Below are positions 22,711 to 33,399 of a stretch of 64,000 nt of DNA, one piece after another; the stretch's first letter is position 1, and each line of letters opens with the position of its first letter. Made by a program: the position numbers and the translations under genes. Source of the DNA: Mucidula mucida (Eukaryota; Basidiomycota; Agaricomycetes; Agaricales; Physalacriaceae); assembly GCA_015501055.1 (NCBI GenBank), contig JADNYV010000013.1, positions 422,144 to 486,143 of the forward strand, given 5' to 3'. Below the pieces are notes generated by a model, which was not told where the DNA came from, made no database searches, and saw nothing but the letters and a program-made list of their open reading frames with translations.

Positions 22711-23753
22711 ATGTTGTTCAGCGCCCTCTCCGTGTTGGCTCTTTCCGCGATTACTTTCGCGTCCCCGGCCGTTCGCGCGCCCCTGGACTTTGGCCCTACC
22801 CCCAACATGAAAGGCCGCGAGGTTGGTGCCAGAGGAGACTATGACTATAAGGACAAAGACTACAACGGCATGGACTACAAAGACAAGGACGATGATTGCA
22901 AGGACTGCCAGGACAAGGATCACGATTGGGACGATAAGGACTGGTAGACAGCGCTCTCATCCTCGCTTCTAAATTTCTAACAATGTTTTCAGTGTCAAAG
23001 GGTACCTCAAACTGACTACGTACGACGGCAAGGACTACGGTTACGTCGGAAACCAGGTCACCTGGTACGGCGCGTACACCAAGGCTTCCTGCGACGACGA
23101 CAAGCTGCTCGTCAAGATCGACGAGTCCTTTGCCACCTCGGGATACTTTGACATCCTAACACTCGTACGTCCCTCTCTCCCATCTCATCTTCGTGTTTGA
23201 CGCGTCACAGAATGGTCCTGATTCCTGGAACCCGTACCTGGCTGGCATCGTTGGTTTTGCAAGTACCTCTGACGACATTGGCAAGGGAAGCTACAAGTAC
23301 GCTTTTCTTTTCCCGTGTGCATGATGTGGAACTCATTGGACGGTTTGGTAGCTACTTCTACATTGGTGGCGCAGCGTGGCCCACTCCTCCCAAGTCACCC
23401 GCTCGGTGGGTCTCTAACACGTTCACCGACCGGACAGGCATCTCGAGGAACGTTGAAACTGCTATCGTTCGTCGCTTTCCCTACTTTCTTTGGCTAGATG
23501 ATCTCATCCCACCGCGAACAGTGGCATTCCTTCGATAAGCACACCAAGTGCTTCGAGGTCCAATGGACAAACTGCGACCACTCTTGCCCCGAGACATTGA
23601 TTGGCGTTATGAGAGGGTAAGTCGCATTGATTGTTGTCTTAATCTCAGACTCAACGCAACGTTGACGTAGACTCTACCTGTGCACTGTTTGGAACCGGCG
23701 ACAAAGAGGAGTTCACGGCCTATTTCGGGAAGGCGACTTGGGTGGTATCCTGA
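22711..23753 (+). CDS. Secreted acidic repeat protein (unknown family)
   Basis: Starts with a clear signal peptide: MLFSALSVLALSAITFAS, then PAVRA as a likely cleavage region. Mature residues about 45-78 form a Tyr/Lys/Asp-rich tract of short units, DYDYKDKDY, MDYKDKDDD and KDCQDKDHDWDDKDW. The rest is globular, with GYLKLTTYDGKDYGYV, YFDILTL, PDSWNPYLAGIVGFAS and a Cys-containing end with CFEVQWTNCDHSCPETL. Splicing at about 22935-22992 and at five later introns keeps one frame to the TGA at 23751-23753. The start was chosen for the signal peptide; an in-frame ATG upstream at 22645 would bury it. I do not recognise the family. Paired cysteines and secretion suggest an extracellular or cell-wall role. 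Confidence 0.75.
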
Positions 23754-24269
23754 ATCTTCTTCAAAGTGTAATCTGTTAACTCCCGCACCTCTAGAAACTC
23801 TCGTTTGAAGAAACGCACTGAGCATCATGACTCTGATGGATTTTTTAATTTACAATGGACTTCTTTCTGTTCTGGGATTTGGGTACTTGCGACTAGCATG
23901 GACAAGTTGTGTATTTATTGGCGTCGTCGTAGCAGTACCACTTGCAATCATTACAATATGTTGCGCATTTTCGAACCATTGTTTGAGCATCCTTACGAAG
24001 AAGACAATGTGTAATGGCAACTGACAGAACTATCGGACCGAGACGTGGTGCGCTATCGCCTTCTGCTTTCGACCACCTCAGCTTGACCGCAACATTTGGT
24101 CGCACCGCCGTCGCGGTGGTCGCTATTCGTCCGCTAGCACTTCCGTCGCGCTCATCGGATTCGGCTTTCTTTCTTTCCTTCTCCACCGTACGGCAGCCCG
24201 ATTGGCTTGCTCCCACCAAGTCTTTCTGGGTATCCTAGAGCCTGCTCGCCTACCATGCACCGCCGCGCA

Positions 24270-24989
24270 CTATATCTCCGCCCATACATCCCATTCAGCT
24301 CCAAATTGTTCTTTCAGAATACGATCCTCTCTCATCCCGCGGAGCGTGGAACTATATGTCAACAGTCCGGCAGGCGTTATGACAGACATCAGATGCATCG
24401 TCGACAAAACCCTCGCAGCTCGCCACGGCCAAATGCACAAACCGAGTTGTATGAGTACTGCTCCCCACATGGTCATCACGAGTCCAGTGTACGCTGGGTG
24501 ACGAACGATCGCGTATGGCCCAGAAGTGATGAGACGGTGATCTTTCCAAATAGCCATCTCGAATGTGAAGAATTGGCCGAGTGCCCGAAAGCATGCAACG
24601 CGAAGCAGCGCGCCACAAATCGACAATGCGCAACCGCAAGCAAATGTGGCAGAGAAATTGATTGTTGTTTCATTTTTGTTCCTTTGGATTCCCTTTACGG
24701 AGCCTCAAACGAACACTGCTATCTGCAACATTGCCCAAGCACAGCTCATGAGTGAATGAACTATTATAAGGAGCATCAGTGAAGGCGACAACTCAAAGAA
24801 GATCTGGGCTTGACCTACTTTCAGAACGCTTGCGAGTAAAATGGCCCATCGTCCGATGTGACTTGGTGGTAGCCTTTCTAACGGAGCAGCTCTATGTGGC
24901 GGGGTAAGTGCGCACCAGACAGACAGACTGCTTGAGACGAGCAGAACAGCTTTGGTCACTGCAGGAATGCTATCAGTTGAAGGACTCAT
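24270..24989 (-). CDS. Isoprenylcysteine O-methyltransferase (ICMT)-like membrane protein
   Basis: A polytopic membrane methyltransferase of the ICMT/PEMT fold, which in family members methylates prenylated cysteines at the ER. The N-terminal exon starts MSPSTDSIPAVTKAVLLVSS and carries hydrophobic helices. The SAM-binding half has FTFEMAIWKDHRLITSGPY and the signature VRHPAYTGLVM, then a further helix and the tail MREDRILKEQFGAEWDVWAEI. The usual EE pair is ED here. The stop comes right after WAEI, about ten residues earlier than in most relatives. Exon joins between about 24640 and 24830 are uncertain. It is tandem with the hydrolase at 25129 on the same strand. Confidence 0.72.
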
Positions 24990-25128
24990 GGCGAGAAGAT
25001 GACAAGACGACAGATCAAGCTTCCATTGAATTTCAGTACTTATGTGCGACGCGAAGTCACGATGTTCGTGATGGAGGAAATTATTGTAGAGCCGCGAGCA
25101 AACGAAGATAGTACATATGAGAACAGTG

Positions 25129-26323
25129 TCAGCCAATGAGCTCAATGAACGCATCCAACGCAAACTCGGGAACGTCCCAGTGAGCCTGTTGTTGTGGACT
25201 CAGAGTTACGAACCTAATAAAGGAGTACTTACGAAATGATTCGTCCCCTTGATGACTTTGTAAACAACAGGAATCGTGCCTCCATTGACATTTTCGTCAT
25301 CTTGGAGGGCCCATATACCAGCAAAGCCAAAGGCGGCCGTCTTGTCTCCCACCAAGAAGGACCGCTTCATATGGGGGAAGACTTTAGCGACATCGCGTTA
25401 AAGAGCGCCTTTCGGCAGCTTATTAGAAGCTGGTTTTGGAATGCAGCCAGAAATGGCAAATCCGTGCCCGCATCGTCTCCCAATCGCATCATAGCGTTTA
25501 GCTCGTCGGTCGGAATCCGATACAGCGTCGGAATGTGGGTAGGGGAACTAAGAATCCAAGATAGCTTGTCAAGGTCGCGTTGAGTTATGTCTTCGTGATC
25601 AAAGTAAGAAGTGACCCATTGTCCGAATGACGGCAGACGAATGTTTTCAGGCATCGTAGTATCTGCCAAGGGAGTCCATTGCTGTGCGGGCATACCAAGG
25701 CCTAGGACAAGCCCAGCGGGCTCTAACGTCTGAATGAGCCATGTGTTATCGGACACAAACAGACAGCGCACCGTAAGAGATCAAAGAACGAATGTACGAG
25801 CCGAGAAGCTCTTTCACGTCCTTGGGCAAAGTAGGCGCACTTCCAATAGCCGCTAGAGGATACGCTGCGCCCACCGACCAGCCGAGAAGAGCTACGCCAC
25901 CCTGCTTTCCGTCCTGCGACAACGCGGGTATTGTGAACTTCTTAATGAATTCTGCGACAAACATAGCGATTTCATGTCCGCGAGCCTCGATCTGAACATC
26001 TCTGTCCGCATCGCCAGTACCTCCTGTAAGCGTCACGTCCAATTCCTCAGGTGTGAACGGCGTAGACCCTGGGAATGGGCGACGATTCAAGGCTACGAAG
26101 CGTACTCCTTTGGACGGTGCGATGTCAAGAACTTTCTGAAAGACGACTACGTGCCGCATCAATCTTTGACCATGCGTCTCCTGTGTGAACACTTACGATT
26201 TGTGAAGATCATGCCGTGAACAGCAAAAATAGTGGTGTACACATCCTGCGCTGGTGGTCCACTGTCGATGAAGGACAGTTCCACGCCGGTGGAGGCATTG
26301 ACTACTAACGTCTGGAAAGCCAT
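25129..26323 (-). CDS. Alpha/beta hydrolase-fold protein
   Basis: Start chosen at 26323 (MAFQTLVVNASTG), because Agaricomycete relatives begin this way; an upstream in-frame ATG adds a hydrophobic stretch. FIDSGPP and TIFAVHGM form the first strand and oxyanion region. GVRFVALNRRPFPGSTPFTPEE follows, then RGHEIAMFVAEFIKKF. VALLGWSVGAAYPLAAIG holds the nucleophile elbow as GWSVG. The cap contains LRLPSFGQWVTSYFDHEDI-like sequence. The last exon, after a GTAAGT intron near 25230, ends AHWDVPEFALDAFIELIG; KGTNHF just before it offers the catalytic His. The substrate is unknown. Confidence 0.85.
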
Positions 26324-27643
26324 GATACAGCCAATTGACAAAGCGAATGCTAGAAGAAGACTGCGCTGTAGATGCGGCTGTGCATCGTCCACTGAAGCTT
26401 AAGTACGCCGAACACCGAAGGTGGAAAATTTGATTCGGAGTCGTAAACATCAAGCCAAAGCACTGTACCTGGGAAACACCGCTGAATTTGGGGGCCATTA
26501 CGCTTGATGCTGGACTTCTGGAACTCCTGCGCTTCGATGGGACACGGACATCAATGTGAGCAGGCAGAAAGCTTCCGAAAGGGGAGACATTTGGTGTATA
26601 GATCTTCGCACGTGTGGCCGCGGAATACCGTCCATCACGATCTCAGAGAACATTTTTATGGTTCTGGCCAGTCAACCAAGAATACCGAGCATTGGCGCCT
26701 GCTGTAGCGCTTAGATCTATCTGCACGTAGCGTTAGGCTCATGTCCGTAACCTGAAATCACTCCCTCCTATGAGTGCTTGAATCTTCCTAGGACTGAGAT
26801 TGACTTCAAAACATCGGCAATAGTAACGGTCTTCAGCTCACCTTTGAAGAACGGTGTAAACATCCCCATATTTGCTCATCGAAAGGCAGACATCGAAGGA
26901 GTGATTATCAAAAAGATCAGTCAAACGGAGAATTGGCTGGGATCAGACGAGATATTGGGTATTTTCTTCAAGCGATTGACGTAAAACGGGAATCCTGTAT
27001 TACTGGGGTGTATTGTTACTGCATTTGTCGACCGACTACTATGGGCCATCGTGGTCGGCAAGCGTATGCCGCGTTTTGGTCTAGCAGATTTGTGACCGCT
27101 TTCGCCAGATGACAGAAATAGACCCCAGTCCTGACGCAGGGATTGCTGGTACCAAAGGCGGCGTTTTAGGGCCAGCAAACCAGTTCGTTGTAGCTCGACT
27201 TCAGGTAGATGATGTCTACTAAATTGCTAGCCATTTAGTAAATCTGAGGATAGGAAATACGAAGTCACGACTGAACAGTGAGAATCAGATGAGCAAAGAT
27301 AGACTTACAGTGGAATTTAGTGAGAAAATACATCAAACAGCCTGATGGTGGTGGAAGGGAGCCAAACAGTGATCGGCGTCGGGCACATCCTTGCCGGCGG
27401 CCCCGTCGCTTGATCAACGTCGAATGATACAGTATCCAAGTTCTGCCGTCCAGCTAGTCAGACGACCCTACAGTGTGCATATCCATCTGAATCTGCCACT
27501 CTCCCATTCAATCTCCGTGTACTTCGTTCGCATCATCATCACTTTTGCTGCATCATGATACTCTACTCTGATCGACGTGGTTCCCATATAATGCCACTGG
27601 ATGCCCATCTATAGCACAGCGCTATCACCTCTCGCAGACTCAG
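26324..27643. other. Intergenic, no supported gene
   Basis: Short open frames on both strands, such as 26504-26707 and 26921-27178, do not extend or splice into a recognisable protein. About 1.3 kb separates divergent genes here, so both promoters should lie in it. Confidence 0.4.
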
Positions 27644-29007
27644 GATGGCTACTGAGAACAAGCAGATTGTTGTCGACATCACTACTTCCATGGGATCTTG
27701 TCTCGTAGAAAGCTGGCTCTCGAGCGTAATCCGGGGTGTCTCTAGTCTTCAAGTGTAAGCGTTGTCTTGATTCTGCAAATCTATCATTCATTTGAACTTG
27801 CGACAGCTTCATTTATTTCATACAGTCCGTATTCTTCTCGGTTATGTGCGCCACAGATTGTAATCTTGCTTGCAGCTGCAGAGACCACGATTCCGCTTCT
27901 CTTCTTGAAGTCTTGGTGAGTCCGCGTTACGTGGAAATCTTTTCCATGTAGTGGCTTATTTCCTGGTAGATCGGGCTGATGTGGTTAGTACATCGTTTGC
28001 ATGCCCTTCAATTGGAGTCGACAGTAACGCCGTAGGATCTGTGATACCGCAAACCAAATCCTTGTAACCAAAGGCAGTAAGCTAATTATCATAGCGGTTT
28101 GGGAAGAAGCTCAGGTATTCCTTTCAGACTGGACTCCTTTGGTAGCCCAGTACGGAAATGTTGAGGGGCTGGCCGCACTTTCACCGTGAGTATTATTCTC
28201 TACATTTTACTTGTGTCTTCGTCTTCTCCGACTCTTCGCATACTTGTCAACACGTTACACCCGTTTGCAGAACCTGAACATATCTCTACGCGCAGCTGCT
28301 GTCGCGGTTGATGTTATCATTGCATTCTGTATGCTCTAGTTTCTGACACGACACGGACGCAGCCACTTTTCTCGGAATGTCTCTGAAATATCCTTGCCAC
28401 AGAAAGGCTAAAGGACCAACTAATCCAGTACGTGACAAATGATCTACCGACTTATCTTTGTCACAGTAGGGAGTGGCGCCGTCACAGCAGTCATGGTCAC
28501 CCTAGTCCTCATCCTCGTACGTCGTCATTTCGCATCTTACCTCAGAGTTGAACTGATTTTGTTTAGCTTGCCGTGTACCCCGAGACGCTTTACTACACCA
28601 TAGTCGCGTTCTCGCTCTGCTCTCTCTACTTTAGCACGCTCCTTATCAACCTGAACACCCGAGAGTTCGTCCAAGGAAACGGTTCGGTTGTGACGACGAT
28701 GACCAGCTTCGCGTCGGCGTTAAGAGGTCGCTCAGATAACGATACCATTGTACTCGCCCCCATGCATAAGAGAGGCGGTAGCGGGCGCGAGGTCGATGTA
28801 CAGGTCTGTTCCTCTCGAATCCCTGAAACCCAGAATTGATTATGAATATCGTCACAGATCAACACACAGACGTCCACGAAGCTCGATGGGCCAGATATGT
28901 TCGCACCGAACAACTGTAAGTCGGTGAGTATCCGGAATAAATCACTTGGTCGTCGCTCTGATCGCCTATACACTGACAGTCTGTCTGATAGCATGTACTG
29001 CTCGTAG
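27644..29007 (+). CDS. Multi-pass membrane protein, DUF6534-like
   Basis: A predicted seven-helix membrane protein of a family expanded in mushrooms and of unknown function. The start at 27644 gives MATEKQIVVDITTSMGSCLV, with the small-residue first helix typical of the family. Later exons include AAAVAVDVIIAFCM near 28290, YRLIFVTVGSGAVTAVMVTL near 28440-28518, and LAVYPETLYYTIVAFSLCSL after a GTACGT intron. The helix ending YFSTLLINLNTRE matches the conserved LLATLNARE end of DUF6534. The C-terminus is soluble and ends near 29007. Exon edges in 27740-28290 are only approximate. Confidence 0.65.
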
Positions 29008-29110
29008 CGTTGCGATTACCTCCGGAACTCTTGTAGCTTGTTAATATATATAACTGCATGAACATCATTCTGGGACCGAATAGCAATCGTCGCTGAAACA
29101 TTGTTGGACG

Positions 29111-30037
29111 TTACTTGGGCTTGCGGTCCTCTTCCTCTTTCCTCTTTTGCGCTGCGAGTCGCATCTTCTTGACTCGAGCGTTGAAGGCAGTCTGAAATGC
29201 TATAAGTGACATACAGACCAGGCCAACGAGGAGCGACATACCCCAAGAACGAACTGAATTGCATTGAAGAAGGGAACCCAAAGCTAACAGTAATTAAGCA
29301 CGTCAGGACATCACAACATGTACTTCGAAACAAACTGACGTGAACAGGAATGTATTTCTGCGCTATCGTCATCGACAGCGGGGAAACAATCCACGTTATC
29401 TAACGCAACGTATAGCTCAGCATCTTTTCGAGAGGACAGAAACGACGCATACCCGAAGGACAGCAAAGAAGCCTGCTCTAACCGTGTTCCTGACTTCTTG
29501 AACCGATGAGGCGCCGTTTATAATGGCCACCGAGATCAAATAGGCTGTGTACAGTTTCAATATAAAGGCATTGAGCACCTGAAAACGGCTACTCACCGGC
29601 AGTTTGTATGGGCGCCACGAGCAGGTTACTCGCCAGCAGCTGCCCTATACGCGCCTGCAGTCCCGTCTTCCCTGCGAACGCCTTCTGCAGTGTCCCAACA
29701 AGTACATGACTCAATGGTGCCGACACAAGGAGCCCGTACAGGCCCATCTTCAGCGCTTTCACGTTGAAGTGATATTGGGCCAAAAGCCGGAAAACGAAGG
29801 GCGCGGTTTTGGGCGCGCGCTTCGGCGGATTGCCAGCAATATTGCTGCCCAATACTTCTTGTAGTAGACAGAGGACAGCTGTCTATATTCAATATTACAT
29901 CGAAGTAACGAATAAATCATATAGACTTTACCTGTGGTGACAGCCTTTGTGCGAAGTGGGTGCGCTACCAACTGCGCCAGATACTTGGCAAGTAATGGGT
30001 TAATATTCTTAGATGTCGGCGCGACAGCATTGCTCAT
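29111..30037 (-). CDS. Mpv17/PMP22 family membrane protein
   Basis: A small four-helix protein of the mitochondrial or peroxisomal inner membrane; family members form or regulate small-molecule pores. It starts MSNAVAPTSKNINPLLAKYL, followed by QLVAHPLRTKAVTTG. Middle exon: KMGLYGLLVSAPLSHVLVG then LLASNLLVAPIQT. The C-terminal exons contain the family region VTWIVSPLSMTIAQKYIPVH, LWVPFFNAIQFVLG and a basic tail ending EEEDRKPK. At least four introns are visible. The C-terminal basic tail suits the matrix or cytosolic side. It sits tail-to-head behind the YHM2-like carrier on the same strand. Confidence 0.8.
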
Positions 30038-30302
30038 GTTGGTGGGAATGTTGGTGGGAGGAGGTGAAGATGTCTGCGGCGTGTTATCCGCTATTGCTAC
30101 CGCGTAACCGAGGCCGACATCAGTCATGGGGCCGTCGCAGGAATGGCTGCTTTCATTGACAGTATCCGATTCTCCCAGCTCAAAAGACAGTAATATGACA
30201 GACGGTAAGTAGAATAAGTAGTCTATAAGAAAGGGTATGAGTACTCTATTGCCGTCCTTTAACCCTAGAGAAAGAAAATCGACGCGTTAGACATGAAAAT
30301 GG

Positions 30303-31654
30303 TCACTTTGAAATGAGAACCCACCAGATTTTGACATAGTCCGCTAGAGACACCATACAAATAGTCTGCCATATACCTAGACCAATTCGAGGCGTTACTC
30401 CGCGGTATAGTCCCTTTAATCCGTTCTCCTTGTAGATGTATGAGAGCGTGTTAAGGATCGTCAACTTAGCGGGCCGGTTCGCGTTGGCAGCACCCTTCGC
30501 CATAGATTGCATCTTCGGAGGTTTTAGCGTACAAGCTATGAACGAGGAGGAGTGTCATACCTCGACGCGAATAACCTCGATAGGCTGATTCCAAGTTGCA
30601 AGAGCACCACCAACAGTGGACGCTGTGATCTTCTCAAAGGCGTTTAATGACTGGCCTTCGCTTTTGCCGCGGGCTTTTCTGATACCAGATTCAGCGAGAC
30701 GAGCGAAACCCATTCTATGACACCGGTCAGCGCTAGTCTCCGCGAAACTAACGGACGATTACCTAGAACCCCAGTTGGTACATTGCCGCACAGCGACAGC
30801 GTTGACACCCTTGTTTACGCCGGCAAGACCTTCCCTGCGGTAGATATCAAAAAAGAGCGCCCATGTTGAGGGCGGCTTGACACCACTAGCAGCAGTCTTC
30901 GCGCGCGTGATTTCGGCAGTCTTCATACACGTCGTAAAACCTGTACACGGTTATCTCGACAGCCGGCAAGAACGATTGGAAAATCAAGCCTACCCATAGT
31001 AGCATATGCCTGAGCGATACCACCTGTCATGCCACCCAACAGTCCGGAAACAGCAGGGTTGAGGCCCATAGCCAGTGTCGCATCCTCGACCTCGGTCGCG
31101 GTGAACACGAGAACGGCGCCCTTTGTCGAGGCTTCAATCCATGCCTAGAGGATGTTCAGAGACGGTTTCCGAGGCTGAATGAAGGAACACGTACCCAAGG
31201 GATAAGCCCCTGGTAAAAGCCGACGAAACCACCACGACCCCAAACCGTTTTGCAGGCTTGGAGCATCGTCTGCGACCGGTTCGCAGCCATCTGCGTCTTG
31301 AGCACCTCTAACGGTTGTCCCAGCGTCGTAACCTGCGCCCGCTATCAACAAAGCGAAATCTCAGCAGCGAAAATGGCAAACCTCCTACAAAAAGCGGTCA
31401 GGACGCGTACCACGGTCAGAAACAGAGCAATATACGCACAAACTACGTGTTCATGGAGAGCAACAGAGGCGAGAAAAGGTCAATATATGCTATTATATGC
31501 GCTAAAAGGGACATTTATGCACCATGTTCATGATACCACCTGCATTTCTGTGAGCGCTGTGTTCATTCACGTGTCATTGTGCAACGCGCTCACCAACGGC
31601 AATGTTGGACCAGTTGACGCCCTTCTGGCCGGGTTCCTTTTGCATGGGTGCCAT
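30303..31654 (-). CDS. YHM2: Mitochondrial carrier, YHM2-type (citrate/oxoglutarate)
   Basis: An SLC25 carrier of the mitochondrial inner membrane. The best match is the YHM2 group, which exchanges citrate for 2-oxoglutarate and was first linked to mitochondrial DNA maintenance. It starts [22 protein letters not shown] 25-nt microexon (about 31528-31552, reading NAGGIMNM) follows. The first carrier signature is [16 protein letters not shown]; then [20 protein letters not shown] and [20 protein letters not shown]. The second repeat has [13 protein letters not shown] in place of the Pro signature, as in YHM2. The third is [14 protein letters not shown], then [18 protein letters not shown]. The leader just upstream of the start is a run of CAC/CAT triplets. 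Confidence 0.88.
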
Positions 31655-33350
31655 GTTGAGGTGGTGATGGTGGTGGTGGTAGGAGAGAAAGGGGAGGGGG
31701 CTGCAAAAGGGAGAGTCAAAGTAGACTCCAGTCCCGGTTTTATTTTTTGGGGCAGCTGGCCTGATCGGAGGCCCGGGTGGGCCGATTTTGCCTCCGCTTT
31801 CCAAGCTCCTTCGTGGGTCAAACTTGAGGTCGTCTTTCACTCGTACTTGATTCTAAAATATCCTCAGATAGGGATTTTCTTAGCGATTACCCTGCCGTCT
31901 TTTCCTGTAACTTCAGAGCCCGAAAACGCTTCACTTTGTTTCTCGCTTCCCCGACTCAAATGGGGGGATCTACGCTCTTCATGTCCGCATTCGCACCTCT
32001 CGTGATACCTGTGGCTCGCTAATTGGTAGCTTGAGTACATCCGGCTCCGGTGCGGGTCGCTCCTCGGCTCCCCAACAATTACCATGGCCCCACATTCTCA
32101 GCCGATGGTAAATCTGATGGTGGTGCCACATTCCGAGTAAGTACGGAGGCAAAGACGCGACGTGAAATCTCTCACTACCAGATACCCTTCGGGCGAATTT
32201 TGTTTTTGTTTTCCGACATCCTAACAATTGGCTCGCGCCTACGCGAGGCGAGAAAGTCCATCACGCAGGAACAGACAACATTGCAAGTCCCGAGGAGCAG
32301 TCGTTGATCTTGTAACCCTTGTTTAAGTTTGCGTTGCGGGGACAGGCGTAAGACACGTCCTGACATGCATCTCTCGCGCATCAGTGACATTGAACCGCCA
32401 ACGTCGCGCCCTCTCGACGTTGATGATTGCGCGATTATGGGTATAATCATCAAATTCACGCGCCGTCAACTTCTGTTGGGGATAGAAATGTATCTGGTTG
32501 ACGACGTCGCATGCAGGCCTGACGATTCTGCGCGTCTTCTGCCGCGAGCTGAGTGCGAGGCTTTCTGCGGTTATAGGCGGTGATTGCTGCATATTGACAC
32601 GATATTAGGACGGGGTTCCGTGAAGTTATTCCTGACCCAATTCCTCGACATTTATAGCTATCAACGATTCATTTCGCACACCCTCTACTTACAACATTAC
32701 TGACTCTTCACGTTTAGATTCCTTTTCTTCATGAAAGCATGAAGTTTCGCAGAAGTGATCAGCGCTGCAAAGTTCGAAGCATCCTCCTGATCTGAAGTTG
32801 AAGAGCGCGTAACATTCAGTAGGTCTGACTCGAAATCTCTCGGGTAGATGTCTGATGTCGTTTAGCCAGGTGTCAAAACTGCGGTTCTCGCTCCTTCGAG
32901 CCCCATTCCTTGCTCATCTTGGAAAATATATCGCCTTTAATTCAGTGATGTCGTGTCGGGAGCGGATTGCACATCTCGCTGTAGCCTCGGCCGACGCTGA
33001 AAGTCAGTTTTGGATTAGTATCGCCAATCTATCTTTATCATTCCGTTCTCACAACGCAGTCACTTCCCCGCGTACCAGGTCCCAATCAGAAACGGGTGTT
33101 ATACACCATCGAATCAGGCATGCACTCTGATTCCGTCTGGAAGTCGAGCCACACCGAGCTGGTTTGCTGCCTCTGGGAGACTTGCAGAATGCTTGTCTTC
33201 CAAAGTGATTGACCCGGATATGATAACACGATCTTGATGAACTGTCGACATCTACTTTCATTGGTAACTCAATCAATGCCATCTCTTCACGCCCCTTCCA
33301 ATGTGCTACAGTTTGCCCAAATCTGTGACATATTTTTTTGCTTGGTTGCA
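31655..33350. other. Intergenic, no supported gene
   Basis: Open frames near 32050-32590 and 32855-33130 are short and overlap on both strands without family resemblance. A possible P450 N-terminus, MPSLHAPSNVLQFAQ then a hydrophobic run, lies near 33275. Confidence 0.4.
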
Positions 33351-33399
33351 GCACCCAATGGCTGATCGGAGGCGACTTCCTCTCCCCCCAAGTTGTGAT

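Noticed and set aside
31574..31840. Minus-strand frame adding an N-terminal His run to the carrier
   Set aside because: The family starts at MAPMQKEP; the upstream residues are leader CAC/CAT repeats without protein character.
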